A stretch of DNA of 5,415 bases from Dehalococcoidia bacterium UBA3254 (lineage in GTDB: Bacteria; Chloroflexota; Dehalococcoidia; Dehalococcoidales; UBA3254), in assembly GCA_002362735.1 (NCBI GenBank), contig DEUU01000052.1:1-5415 (forward strand), in the 5' to 3' direction. The notes below the pieces were generated by a model, which ran no database searches, was not told the origin of the DNA, and saw only the letters and a program-made list of their open reading frames with translations. A program made the translations under genes and the position numbers. Below, piece by piece: positions 1-5,415 of this stretch. Position 1 is the stretch's first letter, and the number at the start of each line of letters is the position of its first letter.

Positions 1-214
1 ATATATTCCAAGTGAAAGAAATAAAATATTAGCTGGATTGCGGAGTATGGAATCAGCTAAACAATTCCTGGGAAGGTACAATATTCATTACAATTATTTT
101 AGACCAAATGATGCTCTAGGTGGAAGCACGCCGGCGAGAGCGGCTGGTATTGAGTATCCATATAAAACCTGGGCGGATATTATTACCAAAATAAGCCCCC
201 CAAAAAATACGTAA
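1..214 (+). CDS. DDE transposase (IS6/IS240-like, rve fold), C-terminal fragment
   Basis: The reading frame is open from base 2 and ends at TAA 212-214, giving 70 residues; the 5' part lies outside the window. The fragment contains SERNKILAGLRSMESAKQFL followed by HYNYFRPNDALGG and TPARAAGI, then a tail ending in KTWADII. This order (arginine-rich 'RxK..RGL', 'YNxxRPHxALGGxTPAEAAGI', 'W..ll') is the usual C-terminus of rve-type DDE transposases of the IS6/IS240-like group found in Clostridia and archaea. The usual RPH is RPN here. The catalytic Asp, Asp and Glu would all lie upstream of the window edge, so I cannot tell whether the full gene is intact. The family call is from recalled motifs, not a search; IS481/IS3-type rve transposases are the main alternative. 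Confidence 0.8.
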   Translation, partial: YIPSERNKILAGLRSMESAKQFLGRYNIHYNYFRPNDALGGSTPARAAGIEYPYKTWADIITKISPPKNT

Positions 215-234
215 TCATATCAGAAAATATATGA

Positions 235-265
235 GTTCTTACCAATATGATATTACACAAAGAAC
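235..265. repeat. Nested imperfect inverted repeat downstream of the transposase
   Basis: GTTCTT at 235-240 is the exact inverse complement of AAGAAC at 260-265. Between them lies the 11-base dyad AATATGATATT (244-254). Just upstream, TCATAT (215-220) pairs with ATATGA (229-234) across 8 bases directly after the transposase stop codon. These could be part of the right end of the insertion sequence or a weak terminator, but neither has a T-run, the AT content is high, and the left end of the element is not available for comparison. Confidence 0.35.
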
Positions 266-306
266 ATAATCGTAATTAAAACTGAATCTAACAGGAAATG
301 AGTGCT

Positions 307-335
307 TTGATTTATAAAAATATATATTTTAAGAT
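307..335 (+). promoter_or_regulatory. Candidate sigma-A-type promoter for the phosphofructokinase gene
   Basis: TTGATT (307-312) is followed after 17 bases by TAAGAT (330-335); each hexamer matches the TTGACA/TATAAT consensus at four positions and the spacing is ideal. TATGAT (335-340) is a closer -10 match but would need a 22-base spacer. The region is so AT-rich that chance matches are likely. If used, it gives a leader of about 110 bases before the GTG start. Confidence 0.4.
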
Positions 336-434
336 ATGATAGAATCATTAAACTACTCTTTGTAGAGTCATACAAGATAATATTTTAGTTCAGGTGATTT
401 CTCACAAGTAAATAAAAATATTTCAGCTAATTTT

Positions 435-441
435 AAAGGGA
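435..441 (+). promoter_or_regulatory. Ribosome binding site of the phosphofructokinase gene
   Basis: AAAGGGA lies about 10 bases before the GTG at 452, slightly long but within the usual range. An in-frame TAA at 446-448 lies one codon upstream of the GTG, so no longer N-terminus is possible and the GTG start is effectively fixed. Confidence 0.6.
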
Positions 442-451
442 ATTTTAAAGA

Positions 452-1558
452 GTGAGAATAGGTATATTAACAGGAGGGGGGGACTGCGCCGGTATCAACA
501 TGGCGGTTAAATGGATAGTGAAAACTATCCAGGAAAATCCGTCGTTGATAAACGAGGGAGATATACCCGAAATTATCGGGATAAAAAATGGCTGGAAAGG
601 ACTTCTTTTCACGGATAGAGCCACTGGGGTTATAGATAATAATACGATGTTCCTGACAAAAGAAGTAGTTCGCTCTTGGGACAGGTATGGTGGTACCTAT
701 CTGGGAACATCGCGCTTAAACCCTCTAAAAAGTAGTGATTCTGTTTTTAATATCATAATTCATAATATTAAGTATCTTGGTCTTGACTCCATAATAGTCT
801 TTGGAGGTAACAATACTTTAAGTATTGCAAACAAATTATTGAAAAGAGGAATAAAAATCGTCGCAATTCCTAAGACAATTGACAATGATGTATGTGCAAC
901 GGACTATTGTTTAGGATTTGAAACAGCAGTTGAAATTATTACCGATATTATTGATAAATTAAGAACCACAGCGGGTTCTCATCAAAGGATCTTTATTGTG
1001 GAGACGATGGGAGGGGCGGCAGGATGGTTAGCACTAAGAGCAGGTGAAAGCAGTGGGGCATACATTATTCTTATTCCTGAATACGATTTTTCTCTGGAAA
1101 GAGTACTTGAGTTAATTATTCAGGGCAAAAAAAATAGTTCTCGTTACAATATCATCTTAGTATCTGAAGGAGCTAAACCAGTCGGAGACAATCGCTTTGT
1201 GAGAGATTACCAGCAAGATATGTATAATCGTGAGAAATTAGGCGGCATCGGCGAATATTTAGCTAAAGAAATTCAATCAGCATTAGGGTTTGAGACCAGA
1301 AGTATATCCCTTGGTCATATCCAACGAGGTGGCGATCCGGTATCCTATGATCGCAGGATGGGCCGCAATTTTGGGATCGCTGCCGCAAATCTTATCACGC
1401 TTGGAGAATTTGGTAAAATGGTAAGTTACTCCGAAGGTAAGATTAAAAGTGTACCTATTCCCAATGTCTCTGAAAAGCTAAGTCTAGTCGACGTAAATAC
1501 CATGTATGATACAGTAAGATATAACAGTACCCGAATTTTAATCAGTCAACAAAGATAA
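452..1558 (+). CDS. Phosphofructokinase family protein (6-phosphofructokinase, ATP- or PPi-dependent)
   Basis: Phosphorylates fructose 6-phosphate to fructose 1,6-bisphosphate in glycolysis; PPi-type enzymes do this reversibly. The 368-residue cytosolic protein starts at GTG with the usual N-terminus MRIGILTGGGD. Sugar-phosphate and catalytic residues are present (E. coli PfkA equivalents in brackets): R88 (R72), T142-I143-D144 with catalytic D144 (D127), R179 (R162), E239 (E222), R283 (R243), H289 and R292 (H249, R252) in GHIQRGG. PKTIDND carries K141 where ATP enzymes have Gly124; Lys is usual in PPi-PFKs and mixed-lineage (group III) PFKs. The GGTYLGTSRLNP stretch also resembles group III. 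Odd points: the GGDG or GGED nucleotide motif is G-G-N120-N121, the conserved Pro after GGD is Ala13, and the MGR arginine is Gly188. The phosphoryl donor therefore cannot be assigned. The gene is alone on its strand, near a transposase fragment, and lower in GC than glpK. The family is clear; the exact activity is open. Confidence 0.9.
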   Translation: MRIGILTGGGDCAGINMAVKWIVKTIQENPSLINEGDIPEIIGIKNGWKGLLFTDRATGVIDNNTMFLTKEVVRSWDRYGGTYLGTSRLNPLKSSDSVFNIIIHNIKYLGLDSIIVFGGNNTLSIANKLLKRGIKIVAIPKTIDNDVCATDYCLGFETAVEIITDIIDKLRTTAGSHQRIFIVETMGGAAGWLALRAGESSGAYIILIPEYDFSLERVLELIIQGKKNSSRYNIILVSEGAKPVGDNRFVRDYQQDMYNREKLGGIGEYLAKEIQSALGFETRSISLGHIQRGGDPVSYDRRMGRNFGIAAANLITLGEFGKMVSYSEGKIKSVPIPNVSEKLSLVDVNTMYDTVRYNSTRILISQQR

Positions 1559-1654
1559 CATTGGTATTAATGCTGAGACCTTAATCCAATTATCGCTAAG
1601 AATCAGAGCCGCCGCCTTTTTAAAGAAGTTATAAAACTAATTCATTGTAATGGA

Positions 1655-3160
1655 TCATGATTCAGTTGCCCATTTCTGAGCACGTTCTACCGCACGTTTC
1701 CAGTTATGATAAAGGGTTTCCCTTTGATCGACTCCCATCTTCGGGTCGAAGGTCATCGTGCTGTGCCATTGTTTAGCAATTTCATCTATATCTTTCCAGA
1801 CACCCACCGCCAGACCGGCTTGATAAGCTGCGCCTAAAGCTGTAATGGCATCTGTATTCGCCCGCTGGACAGGAATTCCCAGTATGTCCGCCTGGAACTG
1901 CATCAGAAGGTTATTAAGGCTGCCGCCCCCATCTACCCGCAGTACCGGAATCTGCAGGTTAGTCTCTTCCTTGATCAGGCTTATGACATCGCGGCTCTGG
2001 AAAGCAATGGCTTCCAGGGCGGCTCTTGCGATATGCCCTTTGCTGCTTCCTCTGGTTAATCCCAGGATCGTTCCCCGGGCATACATGTCCCAATAAGGAG
2101 CTCCTAACCCTACAAAGGCAGGCACGAAATAGACTCCGCCATTATCAGGTACAGTGGAAGCAAGCGCTTCGCTTTCTGCAGCCGTCTTAATTATTCCCAG
2201 GCTATCTCGCAACCACTGAACAACTGCTCCGGAAGCGAAGATACTACCTTCCATTGCATAAGTCACCTGGTTGGTTGTCCCCCAAGCGACGGTAGTGATT
2301 AATCCGGAGTTAGAAAAGAACGGCTTATCACCCGCGTTCGTCAATACAAAGGAGCCAGTACCATACGTATTTTTGGTCATTCCTTTTTGGTAGCAGGACT
2401 GCCCGAAGAGAGCTGCCTGTTGATCACCTGCGATGCCGGCAATGGGTATATGACAATTGTCAAATATTCCATCCTCTGTTTCTCCATAAATCATGCTCGA
2501 AGGCAGAACCTTCGGAAGCATTATGATCGGAATCCCTAACAAATTAAGAAGATCCGTATCCCATTCTAAGGAGTTGATATTAAATAGCATAGTTCGGCTG
2601 GCATTAGTATAATCTGTGATATATTCTTTCCCCCCGGTAAGGTTCCAGACCAACCAGCTATCGATTGTACCGCAAGCGAGATCGCCTTTGATTGCCCGTC
2701 GCCAACCGTTAGGTATGTTATCCAGGATCCAGGAGATTTTAGGCCCGGAAAAATAAGCATCGATTGGTAGACCGGTCTTCTGTCGAATTAGTTTCTCCAA
2801 CCCTCTTTGCTTCAACTCATCACACATACCGGCTGTGCGCCGGCATTGCCAGCAGATTGAAGGATATACGGGTTTCCCGCTGACTCTTTCCCAAACAACG
2901 ACGCTCTCACGCTGGTTGGTGATTCCCAAAGCTTCAACTTGCGAAAAAGATATATTAGCTTGCTGTACAGCTTCTCTTCCAACGGATAAACACCTTTGAA
3001 AAATCTCTTCCGGTTCATGCTCTACCCAACCCGGATGTGGAAAAATCTGACGTATCTCACGGTACGAGCGGGATACTTCCTGTCCTTTATCATTAAAGAG
3101 TAACCCTGTACAGCCAGTCGTCCCTTCGTCGATGCTCAGAATATATTTTGTTTTGTTCAT
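1655..3160 (-). CDS. glpK: Glycerol kinase
   Basis: Transfers phosphate from ATP to glycerol, giving sn-glycerol 3-phosphate, in the cytosol. At 501 residues it has the normal GlpK length and an FGGY kinase layout: N-terminal ribonuclease-H-like domain to about residue 250, then the C-terminal domain. Glycerol contacts are all present and fall at the same numbers as in E. coli GlpK: R84-E85 in TNQRES, Y136 in YFSG, D246-Q247 in AGDQQAALFG. TDYTNASRTMLFN, KNTYGTG, GLGAPYWDMYARG and RVDGGG are classic GlpK segments. Two departures: the phosphate loop reads D11-E-G-T-T-G-C-T18 instead of DQGTTSSR, so the nucleotide-contacting Arg18 is Thr; and the HPr-phosphorylated His232 of many Firmicutes enzymes aligns with I232. 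The ATG start has GGTGAG (3175-3170) 9 bases upstream. It lies 55 bases after glpD on the same strand, probably co-transcribed. Other FGGY sugar kinases are much less likely. Confidence 0.96.
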   Translation of the reverse strand: MNKTKYILSIDEGTTGCTGLLFNDKGQEVSRSYREIRQIFPHPGWVEHEPEEIFQRCLSVGREAVQQANISFSQVEALGITNQRESVVVWERVSGKPVYPSICWQCRRTAGMCDELKQRGLEKLIRQKTGLPIDAYFSGPKISWILDNIPNGWRRAIKGDLACGTIDSWLVWNLTGGKEYITDYTNASRTMLFNINSLEWDTDLLNLLGIPIIMLPKVLPSSMIYGETEDGIFDNCHIPIAGIAGDQQAALFGQSCYQKGMTKNTYGTGSFVLTNAGDKPFFSNSGLITTVAWGTTNQVTYAMEGSIFASGAVVQWLRDSLGIIKTAAESEALASTVPDNGGVYFVPAFVGLGAPYWDMYARGTILGLTRGSSKGHIARAALEAIAFQSRDVISLIKEETNLQIPVLRVDGGGSLNNLLMQFQADILGIPVQRANTDAITALGAAYQAGLAVGVWKDIDEIAKQWHSTMTFDPKMGVDQRETLYHNWKRAVERAQKWATES

Positions 3161-3169
3161 ATTAATTCT

Positions 3170-3177
3170 CTCACCTT
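3170..3177 (-). promoter_or_regulatory. Ribosome binding site of glpK
   Basis: On the minus strand AAGGTGAG ends 9 bases before the ATG at 3160. It supports that start, which also gives the standard GlpK N-terminus beginning just before YILSIDEGTT. No separate promoter is evident in the 55-base gap from glpD. Confidence 0.65.
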
Positions 3178-3215
3178 CAGGATAATGCTTTTTAAGACTC
3201 TACCATGTCCTTGCC

Positions 3216-4835
3216 TTATTTATTTTCTGCTTTTCGGAAACTTTGGCCAAGATCAATGATAGCCTTGTAATTCTGGATTTGTTTTTGCACCTGTTCGGCA
3301 TTCCACCCTAATATCAAGCCCATCTCATGGGCTACTGCCTCATAGATATCTCTCCCGCGGTCTGGCCGCAGACCCAGGGTACTACGCCTTAACAAGAAGT
3401 CACTCACCGTCAGGGCTTCTTCTTCCATCACCGCATGTTTTATTTGACCTCGAATGTCTGGAAATCCAGATTTAATGGGATCTCCTAAAAGCCGGTCATC
3501 TTTAATCAGGTCAAGTATCTGGAAAAGACGTGATCCATAAATTTCTGCCAGGTTAGTTATGGCATCAACCGGCAATCCTTCTTCACGGGCGATTTTTTTG
3601 GAATCCTGTTCGTTTATACCAGGAGCTCCAGGCAAGGGCGTTTGTGTAGTACTACAAGTGGCTGCAATTTTTAGTTTCCGGCAAACAAGGTTGGTGGCCT
3701 CCTCAGCAATCGCACGGTAGGCAGTAATTTTCCCTCCCAGAATGGATATTAAGCCTTTAATTTTGTCTCTTCCCTCGTGGTCGATCACCTTGTGAGCTCG
3801 GGAGGTGTTAGACTCGTCTTTTCCGTCATTAGGAACCAGGGGTCTCAAGCCAGCCATCGTGTAGTAAATGTCGTCGGGTTTAAAGTGTGGGAAATAGTTC
3901 CGGGTTTCAGTGACCAGGTATTCGACATCAGATTGACTAACGCAGACACTATCCAAGTCCCCTGAATAATCGGTATCTGTTGTTCCAATTAACGAGCAAT
4001 CATTCCAGGGAATTATAAAAAAGAGTCGGCCGTCGCTTTTGGCGAATAATATGAGAGCATGATTCGAGAGCTTGCTGGTCAGCAAATGGATACCTTTCGT
4101 TCGGCGAAGGTTTATTTTGTGACTAATATTGGCTTTATTCCAAACCAGATTAGCCCAGGGTCCACCGGCATTGAGTACTACCCGGCCTTTGGCAGTGTAA
4201 TTCTCGCCAGAAAGTCTATCTTGAAACTTAACACCCTTTACTATTCCTTCCTCAAACAGGAAATCTGTGGCTTCAGCATGGTTTAGAATACAGGCTCCTT
4301 TCTCACTGGCACCGAGAACATTTTCAAGGCACAGTCTTTCCATATTGCGAGCCTGACAATCATAGAAAATCAAGGAACCTACCAGGCCGGCGGTATCGGC
4401 CAATGCCGGTTCATACTGGAGGGTCTTACCAAGGGACAAGTGTTGGCGAGAAGGCAGGCTTTTACCTGTAGCCATGATGTCGTATAAGCAGAGTCCTATA
4501 GGTAATGTAATACGATACATCGGATGGCTTTGCTGCAAAGGAATACAGAATTCGAGTTTTTGGACTAGATGCGGAGCGATATGGAGCAAAATTTCACGTT
4601 CGTGTAAATCTTTCCAGACCAACTTGAAATCAAGCATGCGCAAATAGCGCAGTCCACCATGGATCAGCCGTGTCGAACGTGAAGTGGTGCCGTAGGCAAA
4701 GTCTTCTTTTTCAACCAGGAGAGTATCCAGCCCGCGCAGAGCAGCATCCCGGGCAACGCCTGTTCCGATAATTCCTCCTCCAATAACTATAAGATCAAAA
4801 GTCTTTTGATTGATATTTTGAAAACTTCTTTTCAA
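3216..4835 (-). CDS. glpD: Glycerol-3-phosphate dehydrogenase, FAD-dependent (aerobic type)
   Basis: Oxidises sn-glycerol 3-phosphate to dihydroxyacetone phosphate, passing electrons through FAD to the membrane quinone pool. From the TTG at 4835 the protein has 539 residues, close to the family norm. Visible parts: FAD dinucleotide motif GGGIIGTG (19-26), the GlpD signature around TSRSTRLIHGGLRYL (51-65), KGIHLL (247-252), AGLRPL (328-333) with the substrate-phosphate Arg, GGKITAYR (367-374) with the conserved Lys, and a C-terminal DAO_C domain with EEEALTVSDFLLRRS (471-485). There is no membrane-spanning segment; GlpD is a peripheral membrane protein. The frame stays open to a TTG at 4907, but I prefer 4835: it has GAGG 8 bases upstream, gives the normal N-terminus, and the upstream TTG lies inside the cre site and ahead of the -10 box. 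It is the first gene of a probable glpDK operon. The related AnaerobicGlpA subunit is less likely, since no glpB or glpC follows. Confidence 0.95.
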   Translation of the reverse strand: MKRSFQNINQKTFDLIVIGGGIIGTGVARDAALRGLDTLLVEKEDFAYGTTSRSTRLIHGGLRYLRMLDFKLVWKDLHEREILLHIAPHLVQKLEFCIPLQQSHPMYRITLPIGLCLYDIMATGKSLPSRQHLSLGKTLQYEPALADTAGLVGSLIFYDCQARNMERLCLENVLGASEKGACILNHAEATDFLFEEGIVKGVKFQDRLSGENYTAKGRVVLNAGGPWANLVWNKANISHKINLRRTKGIHLLTSKLSNHALILFAKSDGRLFFIIPWNDCSLIGTTDTDYSGDLDSVCVSQSDVEYLVTETRNYFPHFKPDDIYYTMAGLRPLVPNDGKDESNTSRAHKVIDHEGRDKIKGLISILGGKITAYRAIAEEATNLVCRKLKIAATCSTTQTPLPGAPGINEQDSKKIAREEGLPVDAITNLAEIYGSRLFQILDLIKDDRLLGDPIKSGFPDIRGQIKHAVMEEEALTVSDFLLRRSTLGLRPDRGRDIYEAVAHEMGLILGWNAEQVQKQIQNYKAIIDLGQSFRKAENK

Positions 4836-4843
4836 TGGGAAAA

Positions 4844-4847
4844 CCTC
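4844..4847 (-). promoter_or_regulatory. Ribosome binding site that decides the glpD start
   Basis: GAGG (within GTGAGG on the minus strand) stands 8 bases before the TTG at 4835. The alternative in-frame TTG at 4907 has no such site in front of it, only TGATTATTAG. Confidence 0.65.
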
Positions 4848-4874
4848 ACAGATGAAGATTTTTTTAAATGTGTT

Positions 4875-4880
4875 ATTATA
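4875..4880 (-). promoter_or_regulatory. -10 box of the glpD promoter
   Basis: The minus strand carries a perfect TATAAT, inside CTATATAATAAC. The -35 is weak: at 17 bases the hexamer is AAGCGT, while TTGAAA (4907-4902) lies 21 bases from TATAAT or 19 from the overlapping TATATA (4882-4877). A transcript starting near 4868 would have a leader of about 33 bases to the TTG at 4835. A poor -35 overlapped by an operator fits a regulated promoter, but this is inference. Confidence 0.6.
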
Positions 4881-4892
4881 TAGGTTCGGGCA

Positions 4893-4907
4893 AGCAAACG
4901 CTTTCAA
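4893..4907 (-). promoter_or_regulatory. Catabolite-responsive element (cre), CcpA operator
   Basis: The minus-strand sequence TTGAAAGCGTTTGCT matches every fixed position of the cre consensus WTGNAANCGNWNNCW, and TGAAAGCGTTTGCT also fits the stricter TGWAAGCGYTWNCW. It overlaps the expected -35 region of the glpD promoter. In Firmicutes, CcpA with Ser46-phosphorylated HPr bound at such a position blocks transcription while a preferred sugar is present; glycerol genes are well-known CcpA targets. Binding here is inferred from the match and its position. Confidence 0.8.
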
Positions 4908-4973
4908 CTAATAATCACTGAATTTTCTACTATCACATCCTTTCAAGCCAGCGTTTTTATCTGAGGTAGTACT

Positions 4974-5415
4974 CTATCTGGGTATTAATGGAAGCATAAT
5001 ATGAGACGGAAATTGGGCTTTATGATAGATTGTCTGGATAGCTACTCTCATTTCAGCATCTTGTCCTATAGGATGCCCTGTATTAAGGTTACGATCATAC
5101 CAGGGGAAATTGCTACTGGAGATCTCCAGGCGGATTCTGTGTCCAGCTTTAAACACATTGCTGGTAGCACCTAATTCTAAGGTGTACTCGTAAATCTTAC
5201 CTGGATCGATAAGCTTAGCTTCAGAAAAGGATTCGCGATATCTGGCTCTAACGAGACCCTCAGTCAAGTTATATACAGGGCCGTCAGGCCATATATCTAC
5301 CAGCTTACCGGTAAAGTCTGTATCAACAGCCGAAGACTCTGCCCAGAGTTTAACCACTATTGGACCAGTTACTTCCAAATCAGTTTCCAGGGGGGCAGAA
5401 GTATAGACAAGGACA
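4974..5415 (-). CDS. CocE/NonD family hydrolase, C-terminal (PepX_C) part, partial
   Basis: The gene enters from the right edge in frame at 5414 and ends at TAG 4976-4974, giving 146 residues. These form the jelly-roll C-terminal domain of the X-Pro dipeptidyl-peptidase/CocE class of serine hydrolases: VYTSAPLETDLEVTGP, the VDTDFTGKLVDIWPDG strand pair, LVRARYRES, then GHRIRLEISSSNFPWYDRNLNTG. The catalytic Ser of the alpha/beta-hydrolase domain lies outside the window; the Asp and His of the triad in this family also lie before or near this domain and cannot be assigned here. Members cleave esters or amides, including beta-lactam acylases, cocaine esterase and X-Pro peptidases, so the substrate cannot be given. 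It lies upstream of glpD on the same strand, but 138 bases with a separate promoter intervene, so a functional link to glycerol use is not implied. Confidence 0.88.
   Translation of the reverse strand, partial: VLVYTSAPLETDLEVTGPIVVKLWAESSAVDTDFTGKLVDIWPDGPVYNLTEGLVRARYRESFSEAKLIDPGKIYEYTLELGATSNVFKAGHRIRLEISSSNFPWYDRNLNTGHPIGQDAEMRVAIQTIYHKAQFPSHIMLPLIPR

Noticed and set aside
362..369. GTAGAGTC upstream of pfk, also found on the minus strand in the glpD-glpK gap (about 3196-3203)
   Set aside because: An 8-base match between two spacers in 5.4 kb is weak, not palindromic, and its placement relative to the starts differs.
394..405. GTGA-N4-TCAC as a CRP/FNR-type site
   Set aside because: CRP sites need a 6-base spacer and FNR sites have TTGAT-N4-ATCAA; neither fits.
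1561..1589. Imperfect hairpin TTGGTATTAA ... TTAATCCAA between the convergent pfk and glpK, as a bidirectional terminator
   Set aside because: The stem is AT-rich with a bulged T and a 10-base loop, and neither strand shows a T-run after it. The nearby CCGCCTTTTT (1612-1621) has no pairing arm.
1845..2096. Open frame on the plus strand inside glpK
   Set aside because: Antisense to a clearly coding region, arginine- and serine-rich low-information product, no recognisable family. The plus-strand frames at 3777-3965 and 4059-4286 inside glpD fail for the same reason.
2566..3018. Two short minus-strand frames (2566-2760 and 2812-3018) overlapping glpK
   Set aside because: They are out-of-frame shadows of glpK with no ribosome binding site or family resemblance.
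4836..4973. Terminator for the CocE-family gene in the spacer before glpD
   Set aside because: No GC-rich stem followed by T residues was found on the minus strand; read-through into glpD cannot be excluded.
1..5415. CRISPR array, tRNA, rRNA or a defence-type gene cluster
   Set aside because: No regularly spaced repeats, no cloverleaf-like segment and no gene of a known or suspected defence family was seen; the genes present are metabolic plus one transposase end.

Overview
This window reads as a chromosomal fragment of a bacterium, most likely a low-to-mid GC Gram-positive of the Clostridia type. The reasons are a textbook CcpA (cre) operator in front of a glycerol gene, GTG and TTG start codons with purine-rich ribosome binding sites, and family resemblances judged by eye. 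The assignment to a group is inference; no rRNA or marker gene is present.

Layout: 1-214 (+) is the C-terminal end of a DDE transposase, cut by the window edge. 215-451 is a very AT-rich spacer with several inverted repeats and a plausible promoter. 452-1558 (+) is a phosphofructokinase-family gene with unusual nucleotide-site residues. 1559-1654 is a convergent spacer without a convincing terminator. On the minus strand, read right to left, come the C-terminal end of a CocE/NonD (PepX_C) hydrolase (5415-4974), a 138-base regulatory spacer, glpD (4835-3216) and glpK (3160-1655).

How the genes work together: GlpK phosphorylates glycerol to sn-glycerol 3-phosphate, and GlpD oxidises this at the membrane to dihydroxyacetone phosphate, which enters glycolysis or gluconeogenesis. 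The 55-base gap and shared strand suggest a glpDK operon. A perfect match to the cre consensus sits just upstream of a TATAAT box before glpD, so carbon catabolite repression by CcpA is the best-supported regulatory inference. No glycerol facilitator (glpF) or antiterminator (glpP) is in the window. The phosphofructokinase acts in the same central pathway but is convergently transcribed, lower in GC, and lies next to an insertion-sequence remnant, so it may be a separate acquisition.

I do not see a novel multi-gene system here. The points most worth a second look are the phosphofructokinase active-site substitutions, the cre site (which also corrects the glpD start), and the altered phosphate-binding loop of GlpK.
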